Positions 25,497-33,480 of a DNA stretch of 64,000 nucleotides are shown piece by piece (positions within the stretch are counted from its first letter, which is position 1; every line of letters starts with the position of its first letter). The notes under the pieces were generated by a model, which did no database searches, was not told the origin of the DNA, and saw only the letters and a program-made list of their open reading frames with translations. Position numbers and translations under genes: made by a program. Source of the DNA: Phaeodactylibacter sp. (GTDB lineage: Bacteria; Bacteroidota; Bacteroidia; Chitinophagales; Saprospiraceae); assembly GCA_024102975.1 (NCBI GenBank), contig JAGFJD010000364.1:1-64000 (forward strand), written 5' to 3'.

Positions 25497-27905
25497 CTAC
25501 TCCCTCCTCAGCGCCTCCGCCGGGTTGCCCACCGCCGCCCGCCATGCCTGCGACAACACCGTCAGCGCTACCAGCAGGGCCAGCAGCAGGATGCCGGGCA
25601 GGAAAAGCCACACCGTCATCTCCGGCTGGAAGACGAACTGCTGCACAAACTGCCGCCCCAGCAGGAAACTCAGCGGGATGGCCGCCAAAGCGGCAATGGC
25701 GAGCAACAGAAAATAGTTTTTCGACAACAACCACAGCACGTCCTGTACGCCCGCGCCCAGCACCTTGCGGATGCCGACTTCCCTGCGCCGGGTCTCCACC
25801 GTATAAATAGCGATGCCCAGCAGGCCCATCAGGGCAATGACAATGCCCAGCAGGGCAAAGGCGCCGACGATCCAGGCCAGGTCGGTAAAGTTGGCGTAAT
25901 TCTCCCGCACGGCATCGTCGAAGAATTGATAGGCGAAGGGATGCACCGGGTCTATCTGCTCCCAGGCGCGCTCCAGGGCGGCGATGGTGGCCGTGGGGTC
26001 CTGCCCGCCGGCCCTGATGTTCATCACGGCAAGCTCGCCGGGGGCATAGCGCAGCAGCAGCGGCTCCAGGTTATAGACGGCCGGCTTGTAATAAAAATCC
26101 TCCAGCACGCCCTGAATGGCCAGGCGGGTGCTGTCGCCCACCCAGATGGTTTTGCCCACCGCTTCCGCCGGGCTTCCCAGCTGGAACTGCTTCAGGAAGG
26201 TTTCGTTGACGATGGCGAAGCGCTCCTGCTGCTGCTCCGGCGCTTCCGGGAAGTTTTCCCCGGCCACCAGCTTCAGGCCGAAATTGCCGATGTACTCGTG
26301 GTCGACGGCATAATCGCGCACCTCCGCCGGCTCGTCTTCCTCCCGCACCCGCAGGTCTGTTTTGCTGTCCGCCCAGGTGCCCATGCTATGGGAGATGGCG
26401 GAGATGCGCTCCACCCCGCTCACGGCGGCGAAGGCCGAACGCAGCTTTTCCGCCTCATGCCCCTGCATCTGCACGTTGACCATCTGCGCCTGCCCGAAGC
26501 CGAAGTTCATCGTCATCGCCAGGTTGATCTGCTTCCAGGCGATGGTGACCAGGATGAGGAATATCAGGGAGACGCTAAGCTGAATGCCCAGCAGGGCCTT
26601 GCGCAGGCCCACGCCCTGCATGATCTTCAGGTTGCTCAGCTTCTGCAGGATAGCCAGCGGCCTGGTTTTCGACAGGACAATAGCCGGCAGCACGCCGGCC
26701 AGCAGGCCCACCAGGACGGCAAAGAGGACAAACCAGCCGTACAGCGCCAAATCCTCCCGCAGGTTCATATCCGTAAACTGCGTAAACTGCAACTGGTTGA
26801 AGCCCTGAATCGCCAGCTTCAGCAGCGGGTAGGCCAGCAGCAGCGCGATCAGCGCCATAGCCACCGCTTCGGCCATGAACTGCCAGAACACCTGCCGGCG
26901 GTTGGCGCCGAAAGTCTTGCGCACGCCGACCTCCTTCATGCGCCCCACCGCCCGGGCAATGGTCAGGTTGGTATAATTGAAGGCCGCCGACAGGATGACG
27001 ATCAGCCCCAAACCCGCCAGGAACCACAGCAGGAACTCGGGCAGCCCCCGGCCCATGCTGTTCGACAGGAAGGGCCCGGGCGTAATCCCGCCCAGCGGCT
27101 GCAGTTCAAAGCGATAACCGGCATCCCGCGTTTCCAGCTCCAGGCCCGCATAGCCGGCCTCCGCCACCTGCGCCAGCGCCTGCTCCGCTTCCTCCGGCGC
27201 CACGCCTTCCTTCAGGCGGATGAAATTGTAATTGCTGTAATAGTTGTTCCAGTTGTTGGTAATGTTGCGGAACTGCCCGGCCGCCTCCAGGGAGGCCACC
27301 GTAGCGTACGACCCCAGCGCTTCGAACTCCAGGTGGGTCTTGCCTGGGAATTCGGCCAGGACGCCCGTCACCGTGAAGGTGGATTCCAGGCCCGGCATCT
27401 CCAGCGTTTTGCCCAGAGGGCCTTCTTTGCCGAAAAGTCGTTCGGCAGTGGCCGGGGTTAACACCATAGAATAGGGCTCAGCGAGCGCCGTCGCCGGGTC
27501 TCCCTGCTCCAGCCGGAAGCCGAAAGCGTCGAAAAAGGAGGGCGTGGTGAACAGCCCCTCCAGAGAAAGCAGGTTGTCGCCCTGCCTCACTTCCCCCCGC
27601 AGGGCCGAACAGAAGGGCACCCACTGCTCGGCCAGGGCATAGCCGTCCGCCAGGCTTTTAGCCACCACATAGGGCGAGGTGGCGTACCGCTCCGACCCGC
27701 CGCCCTTGCGCTGCGCGTCGGTCAGGATGCGGTACACCCGCTCCCCTTCGGGATGGAAATTGTCGAACTCATACGCGCCCTTGATGAGCATGATGAACAG
27801 CAGGCAGGCCGCCATGCTCAGGCTGAGGCCGCCGACGGTGAGGGCGCTGAAGATTTTGCTCTTCCGGATGTTGCGCCAGGTGATTTTCAGGTAATGCTTT
27901 AGCAT
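25497..27905 (-). CDS. MacB/FtsX-type ABC transporter permease (copy 3)
   Basis: 802 residues starting MLKHYLKITWRNIRKSKIFS. TM1 is LTVGGLSLSMAACLLFIML; the first FtsX block is preceded by FLAGLGLIVILSAAFNYTNL and contains RMKEVGVRKTFGANRRQV. The second FtsX domain has RRREVGIRKVLGAGVQDVLW, and the end is NPAEALRRE. The periplasmic regions are MacB-PCD-like. It belongs to a different subgroup (FNYTNL rather than NFMNL) from copies 2 and 4. No ATPase is adjacent. It lies downstream of copy 4, separated by a spacer with 8-bp tandem repeats. Confidence 0.88.
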   Translation of the reverse strand: MLKHYLKITWRNIRKSKIFSALTVGGLSLSMAACLLFIMLIKGAYEFDNFHPEGERVYRILTDAQRKGGGSERYATSPYVVAKSLADGYALAEQWVPFCSALRGEVRQGDNLLSLEGLFTTPSFFDAFGFRLEQGDPATALAEPYSMVLTPATAERLFGKEGPLGKTLEMPGLESTFTVTGVLAEFPGKTHLEFEALGSYATVASLEAAGQFRNITNNWNNYYSNYNFIRLKEGVAPEEAEQALAQVAEAGYAGLELETRDAGYRFELQPLGGITPGPFLSNSMGRGLPEFLLWFLAGLGLIVILSAAFNYTNLTIARAVGRMKEVGVRKTFGANRRQVFWQFMAEAVAMALIALLLAYPLLKLAIQGFNQLQFTQFTDMNLREDLALYGWFVLFAVLVGLLAGVLPAIVLSKTRPLAILQKLSNLKIMQGVGLRKALLGIQLSVSLIFLILVTIAWKQINLAMTMNFGFGQAQMVNVQMQGHEAEKLRSAFAAVSGVERISAISHSMGTWADSKTDLRVREEDEPAEVRDYAVDHEYIGNFGLKLVAGENFPEAPEQQQERFAIVNETFLKQFQLGSPAEAVGKTIWVGDSTRLAIQGVLEDFYYKPAVYNLEPLLLRYAPGELAVMNIRAGGQDPTATIAALERAWEQIDPVHPFAYQFFDDAVRENYANFTDLAWIVGAFALLGIVIALMGLLGIAIYTVETRRREVGIRKVLGAGVQDVLWLLSKNYFLLLAIAALAAIPLSFLLGRQFVQQFVFQPEMTVWLFLPGILLLALLVALTVLSQAWRAAVGNPAEALRRE

Positions 27906-27918
27906 GGTCTATGTTTAG

Positions 27919-28034
27919 GTGTAAAAGTGTAAGCGTGTAAAGGTGTAAATGTAGCCACAATCGGAGCTGCACCGCACCTTTACACTTTTACACTTTTACA
28001 CTTTTACACTTTTACACTTTTACACTTTTACACA
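27919..28034. repeat. 8-bp tandem repeat (TTTTACAC)n with inverted partner
   Basis: From 27978 the unit TTTTACAC repeats about seven times without interruption. The left part (27919-27951, GTGTAAAAGTGTAA...) is the reverse-complement equivalent, so the spacer can fold into a large hairpin. It lies between permease copies 3 and 4. There are no unique spacers, so it is not a CRISPR array. Confidence 0.85.
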
Positions 28035-28035
28035 A

Positions 28036-30393
28036 TCATTCGCTCCGCAGCGCCTCCGCCGGGTTCCTTACCGCCGTCCGCACCGCATGATAACTTACCG
28101 TGCCCAACGCGATCAGCACCGCCAGCAGGCCGGACAGGCCGAAGACCCACCAGTCCAGCCCGACGTGGGAGGCAAAGTTCTCCAGCCAGCCGCGCATCAG
28201 GTACCAGGCCACGGGAATGGCCAGGGCAAAGCCCAGCAGCACCAATACCAGGAACTCCCGGGACAGCAGGGCGGACAACTGCGCCACTGTGGCGCCCAGC
28301 ACCTTGCGGATGCTGACCTCCTTGTTGCGCTGCTCGGCGGTGAAGGCCGCCAGCCCGAACAGGCCCAGGCAGGAGACGAAGATGGAAATGAAGGCGAACA
28401 GGCGGGACAGGGCGCTCACCCGCTGCTCGCTGCGGTACATCTTTTCGTATTGCTGGTCGACAAAGGAAAATTCGAAGGGGTAACCGGGGTTGTGCCGCCC
28501 GACAACCGCCCCGATATCGGCCAGCGCCTGCTGGATATCATCGGCATTCAGGCGCAGGTATACAAAGCGGAGGCCCGGGGCGATGCCCAGGATGACGGGA
28601 TCCTGGTTGTTGCGCAGGGACGTCACCCGGAAATCCCTGACCAAACCTACTACTTCTCCTTCCTGGCCGCTGACGGTGATCCGCTGCCCCACCGGCTTGT
28701 CCAGCCCCATCAGGGCGGCCGCCGTTTCGTTGATGAGGAAGTTGACGGAATCGGCCGGGTTGGCCTTCGACAAGTCCCGCCCGTCGGCCAGGCTGGCGCC
28801 GATGGTTTCCAGGAAGTCAAACCCGATGGGGATGACCTGGAAGAGGATGCTCTTGTCCGGATCCTTGCCCGGCCAGGAAACGCCGGAAGTGTTGTTGCCC
28901 CAGCTGTATATCAGGCCGAAAGAGGAGGATACGGCTTCCACTGCCGGCAACTGCTCCAGCTCTGCCTTGAGCAGTTCATAGCGCTCCGGCACCGCCCCGT
29001 CGGCGCGGAAGTACAGCAGGTTTTCCTTCTGGTACCCCAGGTTTTTGTTGCGCACGTGCTCCATCTGCCGGTAGATCACCAGGGTGCTGATGATCAGGAA
29101 GGTGGAAATGGCAAACTGGGCGGTGACCATCCCCTTGCGGAACCAGAACGCCCCCTTGCCGGTGTGGATCACGCCTTTGAACACATCTACCGGCTGAAAC
29201 CGGGAGAGGAAAAACGCCGGGTAACTGCCCGCCAGCAGGCCGGCCACTACAACGGCCGTGCCGATGCCCAGCCACACTTCCGGCCGCAGCAGGTTGAAGG
29301 AAAGCTGTAGCGCAAACAGGCGGTTAAAAGCCGGCAGCACCCCCTGCACCACGCCAATGGCGATGATGCCGGCGATGGCGCTCATCAGCAGCGACTCGCC
29401 CAGGAACTGCCGCACCAGCAGGCCGCGCCCCGCCCCGGAGACCCGGCGGATGCCCACCTCCCGGGCACGGGTAGCGGAACGGGCGGTAGACAGGTTCATA
29501 AAGTTGATGCAGGCGATGAGCAGGATGAACAGCCCGATAGCGGCGAACATCCGGACATAGGTGATGCGCCCGCCGCCCTGGTATTTGCCGTCCCGGTAAT
29601 CGGTGTACAGGTAAGTGTCGGGATAAGCCTGCAGGAACAGGCTGGTGTTGCCCTGGTCCGAATTGTCGCGCAGGAAGCTCTCGATCTTGGCTTCCAGGTG
29701 TGCAGCCATGGCCCCTTCGCTCAGCAGCAAATAGGTCTGTACGCTGTTGTTGTTCCACTGCTCGGCGAAGCCCGGGTTGTCGCGCTCGTATTCTGACATG
29801 GGCAGGAGAAAGTCGAAATCCAGGGTGGAGGTTGCCGGCGGGTCCCGGAAGACGGCATTGATGGTATAGTCCTGCTCGTTGTCGATGCGCAGGATCTTGC
29901 CGACTACTTCGTCTGTACCGAAGTACTTATGGGCCAGCGATTCGCTGACGGCTATCTTGCCGGGTTCTTTCAGCGCCTCATCCACTGCCCCGTGCAGCAG
30001 GGGAAAGGTAAAAATGTCGAAAAAGCCGGGGTCGGCATAGTAACCTTCTTCGTTGAAGGACTGGCTGCCCAGGGTGACCAGCTTATCCGTGCCCCAGTTG
30101 ACCCGAACGGCCCGTTCGATCTCCGGGAAGTCGGCCTGCAGCTTGGCTGCCATTGGCCCGGGCGTGGAGATGGTGGACAGGATAAATCCGTTGGAATACG
30201 TTTGGTTCTCCCACAGGCGGAACAGGCGGTTGCCCTTCTCGTGGAAGCGGTTCATGCTCAGCTCGCTCTGTATCCACAGCCCGATCAGCATGACGCAGGC
30301 CAGGCCGAGCGCTAGCCCCAGCAGGTTGATAGCGGAGTAGGAGCGGTTTCGGATGAGGTTTCTCCAGGTGATCAGCAGGTAATTTCTAAACAT
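28036..30393 (-). CDS. MacB/FtsX-type ABC transporter permease (copy 4)
   Basis: Start MFRNYLLITWRNLIRNRSYS (30393) is the family N-terminus and gives 785 residues; an in-frame ATG 30 codons upstream lies inside a palindromic element and is not family-like. TM1 is INLLGLALGLACVMLIGLW. The FtsX blocks contain ARSATRAREVGIRRVSGAGR and AEQRNKEVSIRKVLGATVAQ; the protein ends RNPAEALRSE. It probably needs an ATPase in trans. Its start is 14 bases from a 22-bp inverted repeat that may affect expression. Confidence 0.88.
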   Translation of the reverse strand: MFRNYLLITWRNLIRNRSYSAINLLGLALGLACVMLIGLWIQSELSMNRFHEKGNRLFRLWENQTYSNGFILSTISTPGPMAAKLQADFPEIERAVRVNWGTDKLVTLGSQSFNEEGYYADPGFFDIFTFPLLHGAVDEALKEPGKIAVSESLAHKYFGTDEVVGKILRIDNEQDYTINAVFRDPPATSTLDFDFLLPMSEYERDNPGFAEQWNNNSVQTYLLLSEGAMAAHLEAKIESFLRDNSDQGNTSLFLQAYPDTYLYTDYRDGKYQGGGRITYVRMFAAIGLFILLIACINFMNLSTARSATRAREVGIRRVSGAGRGLLVRQFLGESLLMSAIAGIIAIGVVQGVLPAFNRLFALQLSFNLLRPEVWLGIGTAVVVAGLLAGSYPAFFLSRFQPVDVFKGVIHTGKGAFWFRKGMVTAQFAISTFLIISTLVIYRQMEHVRNKNLGYQKENLLYFRADGAVPERYELLKAELEQLPAVEAVSSSFGLIYSWGNNTSGVSWPGKDPDKSILFQVIPIGFDFLETIGASLADGRDLSKANPADSVNFLINETAAALMGLDKPVGQRITVSGQEGEVVGLVRDFRVTSLRNNQDPVILGIAPGLRFVYLRLNADDIQQALADIGAVVGRHNPGYPFEFSFVDQQYEKMYRSEQRVSALSRLFAFISIFVSCLGLFGLAAFTAEQRNKEVSIRKVLGATVAQLSALLSREFLVLVLLGFALAIPVAWYLMRGWLENFASHVGLDWWVFGLSGLLAVLIALGTVSYHAVRTAVRNPAEALRSE

Positions 30394-30406
30394 GGGTGAT
30401 TTTTTT

Positions 30407-30469
30407 GCAGGGACAAGCCGTTTTTCCCGGCCGGCGTAGATGCCAGGGGGAAAAACGGCTTGTCCCTGC
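30407..30469. repeat. 22-bp perfect inverted repeat upstream of permease copy 4
   Basis: 30407-30428 (beginning GCAGGGACAAGCCG) is exactly complementary to 30448-30469; loop 19. A copy of TGCCAGGGGGAAA occurs both in the loop/right arm and again just beyond it, with a second smaller GCGCC/GGCGC stem around it. It resembles a dispersed extragenic palindromic element. Confidence 0.8.
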
Positions 30470-30595
30470 CCGGGAAGCGCCAAGATTCGTGCCAGGGGGA
30501 AAGGCGCTGATTGTCAATACCTTACCGTTTGCTCTTGATTTTTGGGTGTTCGTTATCGGACGATGCTTGTTCGGATGTGGACAATCGCGGGGGGA

Positions 30596-30970
30596 TCAGG
30601 CCGCCGGCTTCAGCTTGCCCTCCAATTGGAAGATCATTTTATCTTTGATGAGGTTGAAGGCTTCGTAGAAGCCGCCTTCCATGGCTTCCGGGATGGCTTC
30701 CAGGATAACGGCATATTTTTTCTGGGTCAGCGTAAAGTACAAGGTCCTGGCTTCTTCCGAAGTCAATTTGACCGGGAGGACATCGTCGACGATATCGCTG
30801 ATGGCATCGAATTTCCGGAAGAGGTTGTTGAGGATGTTGACCAGTTGCCAGTCGATTTCCCCTTCCTTTTTGCCGGCGACAAAGTGTTCGATGAGGTAAT
30901 GCAGCTGCAGGCAATACACGCCGGCGTCAACGGTCAACAATAGCCAAAGAAAAAACCGGCCCCGAATCAT
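30596..30970 (-). CDS. Hypothetical protein, helical
   Basis: A 124-residue frame 23 bases downstream of the UPF0175 gene on the same strand. It has a hydrophobic start (MIRGRFFLWLLLTVDAGVYCLQLHYLIEHF) and a helical, charged remainder (VNILNNLFRKFDAISDIVDDVL, EEARTLYFTLTQKKY). No family was recognised. It might be the partner of UPF0175, but it is not PIN-like. The start is uncertain because the first residues could be read-through from a later in-frame codon. Lowly supported but open and coherent. Confidence 0.5.
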   Translation of the reverse strand: MIRGRFFLWLLLTVDAGVYCLQLHYLIEHFVAGKKEGEIDWQLVNILNNLFRKFDAISDIVDDVLPVKLTSEEARTLYFTLTQKKYAVILEAIPEAMEGGFYEAFNLIKDKMIFQLEGKLKPAA

Positions 30971-30993
30971 AAATTACCAACCCATTCTTCATC

Positions 30994-31227
30994 TTACTTC
31001 AACTTTTGAATATCCCCCATCACATCCTCCACCCCCAAGTTCGAAATAGGTATCCCGTTCTCTGAAAGAGCCGTCTCGAACTGAAACCGGGACATCTCAG
31101 CTATTTGCGCAGCCTTGCCGATCGTAACTTTTTGCTGGACATACAATTGAACGGCCAAAGACAGCTTTATCCGCTTTTTCAACTCTTTCTCCGATTCGTT
31201 CAAAGTCAGGAGAATGTCGGAGGGCAA
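30994..31227 (-). CDS. UPF0175 family protein (antitoxin-like)
   Basis: A 77-residue protein. The UPF0175 pattern is visible: LSLAVQLYVQQKVTIGKAA, then QIAEMSRFQFETALSENGIP and the end ISNLGVEDVMGDI. Members act as DNA-binding antitoxin-like proteins, usually next to a PIN-domain toxin. Here the downstream gene (30596-30970) shows no PIN motif, so any toxin pairing is unproven. It lies just downstream of a permease remnant. Confidence 0.85.
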   Translation of the reverse strand: MPSDILLTLNESEKELKKRIKLSLAVQLYVQQKVTIGKAAQIAEMSRFQFETALSENGIPISNLGVEDVMGDIQKLK

Positions 31228-31268
31228 CTCTATTCGTTTGTTTTTCTCATCATACTATAATCCCCCCC

Positions 31269-31319
31269 TCACTCCCTCCTCAACACCTCCGCCGGGTTCA
31301 CCCGCAGCACCCGCAGCGG
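31269..31319 (-). pseudogene. C-terminal stub of a fifth MacB/FtsX permease
   Basis: On the minus strand the sequence reads RPLRVLRVNPAEVLRRE followed by TGA. This is the characteristic C-terminus of the four full-length permeases nearby (NPVEALRYE, NPVEVLGRE, NPAEALRRE, NPAEALRSE). Upstream of it there is no further similarity, so only the last ~17 codons remain. Confidence 0.7.
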
Positions 31320-31634
31320 CCTGCAAGGCAAAAAGCGCAGGCATAGCCCAAGCTACGGCGAGGCTTGGCAACAGTCTACCCCGTACACTGCCTGCCCCGC
31401 ACACAAAGTGTCGGGGGAGTGTCGGGGCAGTTAGCGCGCAAAAGAACGAGTCTAAATGTATTAGTTATTATTTTCTGGGGTCTTAACAGTTGAATATATG
31501 GCCCGCTGTTTTGTGAAACGGGAATTTGACACTATTTTTATTCGAGTGAAGATTGGAGGAGGAGTACAGAAGAATACCCGGTTATCTGGTAATTTTGTCC
31601 GTGAATAAAAATCTACTGCAATACTTTTCAACGA
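31320..31634. other. Intergenic region, no gene seen
   Basis: 315 bases between the permease stub and the Crp/Fnr gene. It has two direct copies of GTGTCGGGG (about 31408-31427) but no recognisable gene or RNA. Confidence 0.55.
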
Positions 31635-32216
31635 ATGCACATAGAGTCGCTCATATCTTACTTCGACAACTACCTTAGGCTGAATGAGGAAGAAAAGGCC
31701 TTCGTCCGAAAAAATTTCTTTGAAAAACGAGTGAGGCGCCGGCAATTCATCCTGCAGGAAGGGGACGTATGCAGGCTCAACACCTTTGTGGCAGAAGGCT
31801 GTTTTAGAATGTATATGGTTGACGAAAAGGGCAGGGAGCACAACCTCCAATTTGCGGTGGAGAACTGGTGGATTGGAGATATTGGGAGTTTCCACAGTGA
31901 AAAGCCCAGCAAACTCTATATTGAAGCAATGGAAAATTCCATAATACTTCAGATAAGAAAAGAAGACCAACTGCGCTTATTTGTCGAGCACCCTAAATTT
32001 AACAGAATATTCAGGGTGTTCACGGAAAATGCATTGGTTAGTTTTCAGAACAGGGTACTGCAAAACATCAGTTCAACGGCAGAAGAAAGATATCTTGACT
32101 TCATTGCCCGTTATCCCCATCTTTTTAATCGCATCTCAAACGTGCAAATAGCATCCTACCTTGGCGTAACTCCCGAATTTCTGAGTACCATCCGCAAAAA
32201 ACGCTCCCAGCCTTAA
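31635..32216 (+). CDS. Crp/Fnr-family transcriptional regulator
   Basis: A 193-residue protein. The N-terminal cyclic-nucleotide-binding-type beta-roll is visible (RRQFILQEGDVCRLNTFVAEGCFRMYMVD, NWWIGDIGSFHSEKPS) and the C-terminal helix-turn-helix is VQIASYLGVTPEFLSTIRKK. Cysteines for an FeS cluster are absent, so it is not an Fnr oxygen sensor of the classical type. In Bacteroidota this subfamily often sits by oxidoreductase genes. Here the NTF2-like gene and the broken alcohol dehydrogenase downstream fit that pattern and may have been its regulon. Confidence 0.9.
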   Translation: MHIESLISYFDNYLRLNEEEKAFVRKNFFEKRVRRRQFILQEGDVCRLNTFVAEGCFRMYMVDEKGREHNLQFAVENWWIGDIGSFHSEKPSKLYIEAMENSIILQIRKEDQLRLFVEHPKFNRIFRVFTENALVSFQNRVLQNISSTAEERYLDFIARYPHLFNRISNVQIASYLGVTPEFLSTIRKKRSQP

Positions 32217-32311
32217 TCTACCTTAAGGTTTTTTCTTAAAGTACTTTATAGGCGAACCTGCTCAATGCCGGCGACCTTTGTCCTGTCATTAAAACATAAA
32301 AATTCAGCGAC

Positions 32312-32812
32312 ATGATCAAGTATTCAATGTACCTGGCAACGCTAATGCTATTGGTTTCATGCACCAACAATTCAGGTGAACCTGATTATCCACTTCAAAA
32401 TCAAAATTCAGCCGTCATGCAAAAGCAGGAAAAAGAAAAAATTGAAGCCTTATTGAGCGAATACAAAAAATCACTCAATACCTCTGACGCAAAACTGGCT
32501 CAAAGTTTATATACAAAAGACGGTATCTTTATGCCAACGGAAGCGCCTTCGGCGATAGGCTCCGAGAATATCCTGAAATCTTACGATTACATATTCTCGC
32601 AAATCCAACTGAACATTGAGTTTTTCATTGAAGAAATAGAGGTGGAAAATGATCTCGCGTTCGCAACAACCAGTTCAGAGGGCACGACCCTGATCCGTGC
32701 AACGGGCGATACCATACCAGAAGCCAACAGAGAGCTGTTCGTCTTTGAAAAGGTGGATGATGACTGGAAGATCGCCAGATACATGTTCAACAAAACCAGC
32801 CCACAGAAATAA
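32312..32812 (+). CDS. NTF2-like (SnoaL/DUF4440-type) lipoprotein
   Basis: A 166-residue protein with lipoprotein signal MIKYSMYLATLMLLVSC (Cys17). The NTF2-like cone fold is indicated by IEALLSEYKKSLNTSDAKLA, SLYTKDGIFMPTEAPSAIGS, IEVENDLAFATTSSEGTTLI and FVFEKVDDDWKIARYMFN. Such proteins bind small molecules or catalyse simple isomerisations; no specific activity can be named. Its stop overlaps the start of the alcohol dehydrogenase pseudogene (TAATG), which indicates former translational coupling. Confidence 0.85.
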   Translation: MIKYSMYLATLMLLVSCTNNSGEPDYPLQNQNSAVMQKQEKEKIEALLSEYKKSLNTSDAKLAQSLYTKDGIFMPTEAPSAIGSENILKSYDYIFSQIQLNIEFFIEEIEVENDLAFATTSSEGTTLIRATGDTIPEANRELFVFEKVDDDWKIARYMFNKTSPQK

Positions 32813-33158
32813 TGATGGAAGCAGCAGTCACAGCCAAAGCAGGTGACCCGGATGTGATCCACACCACTGGACAAAATGGTTTTGGACACAGAGAGCACTG
32901 AGACCAACACAGAGTACACGGAGTGTTTTCCATTGATAATCAGGTCTCTGTGTGACTCTGTGTCTTCTCTGCGTACTCTGTGACCAGAAAATGTCTAGTA
33001 GTATGGATGTGATCGAGATTCAAGAAATGCCCTAGCCGGAAATCAGACCCGGCTGGGTGCTTATCAAGGCGAAGGCATTTGGCCTTAGCCGCTCAGAGGC
33101 TGTTTACCGGAAGGGAGGAATTCTCCAGGCGTTACATTTCCACGAATTCAAGGGATAA
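32812..33158 (+). pseudogene. Zinc-type MDR alcohol dehydrogenase, disrupted by MITE, nonsense mutation and 3' loss
   Basis: Removing the MITE at 32860-33004 and one target copy restores MMEAAVTAKAGDPDVIEIQE, then MP-stop-PEIRPGWVLIKAKAFG and LSRSEAVYRKGG. This matches the N-terminus of zinc-binding/quinone oxidoreductase-type MDR proteins (pattern KPGWVLIKVKAFGLNRSE). The frame carries an in-frame TAG where the family has Lys (CCC TAG CCG), and all but the first ~55 residues are missing. The start overlaps the preceding stop. It is non-functional. The lost distal part could have been removed by insertion of the element whose integrase lies ~320 bases downstream. Confidence 0.75.
32860..33004. 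mobile_element. MITE (~145 bp) with 10-bp target site duplication
   Basis: It is flanked by exact direct repeats GGATGTGATC (32850-32859 and 33005-33014). The ends are imperfect inverted repeats (ACACCACTGGACA against ATACTACTAGACA, 10 of 13). The interior is a long imperfect hairpin made of CACAGAG/CTCTGTG units. No coding capacity, so it needs a transposase in trans. Confidence 0.75.
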
Positions 33159-33235
33159 TGTGTTACCGGGATATAATTCCGCGTAAAGCTTGTGACAAGC
33201 TCATTTCCGTAAACGATCTGTAAACGAAACTAAAA

Positions 33236-33268
33236 AAGCCCTTGCAAGTCACTGACTTACAAGGGCTT
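33236..33268. repeat. 16-bp inverted repeat near integrase: terminator or attachment site
   Basis: AAGCCCTTGCAAGTCA (33236-33251) and TGACTTACAAGGGCTT (33253-33268) are complementary at 15 of 16 positions with a 1-base loop. On the minus strand the stem is followed by TTTTTT, so it could terminate leftward transcription. Its place ~215 bases before the integrase makes it also a candidate att-site core or element border. Confidence 0.6.
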
Positions 33269-33480
33269 AAGTTGAATTGAAGTAGACCCACTAGGTCTGA
33301 TATCTTGAGGCGGTTTCGCCGGGTTTTCCACTGAATAGCCCAAAAATAAGCTATTCGGGAGACATTTCCAAAGGGAAATTACCCTGCAAGTGGAAAAGAC
33401 GGGAACACAAACGACTGCTAAAACGACTGCTATGCATTATTAGCGGTTAGAGGGTATTTTGGTGGTAAATCCAGTTTATC
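33269..33480. other. Integrase upstream region with repeats (candidate recombinase arm sites)
   Basis: It contains TTTTCCACT ... AGTGGAAAA (inverted), GAATAGC ... GCTATTC (7-bp inverted repeat, loop 10) and a direct repeat AACGACTGCTA at 33410-33420 and 33422-33432 (12-bp spacing). These are typical of tyrosine recombinase arm-type or excisionase binding sites, but the function is inferred. Confidence 0.45.

Noticed and set aside
25926-27461. Long plus-strand open frame (~511 codons)
   Set aside because: It lies antisense to permease copy 3, has His/Gln/Arg-rich composition without any domain, and results from GC-rich codon use on the opposite strand.
27978-28034. Repeat array considered as a CRISPR
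   Set aside because: Uniform 8-base units without unique spacers and no cas genes nearby; a simple tandem repeat.
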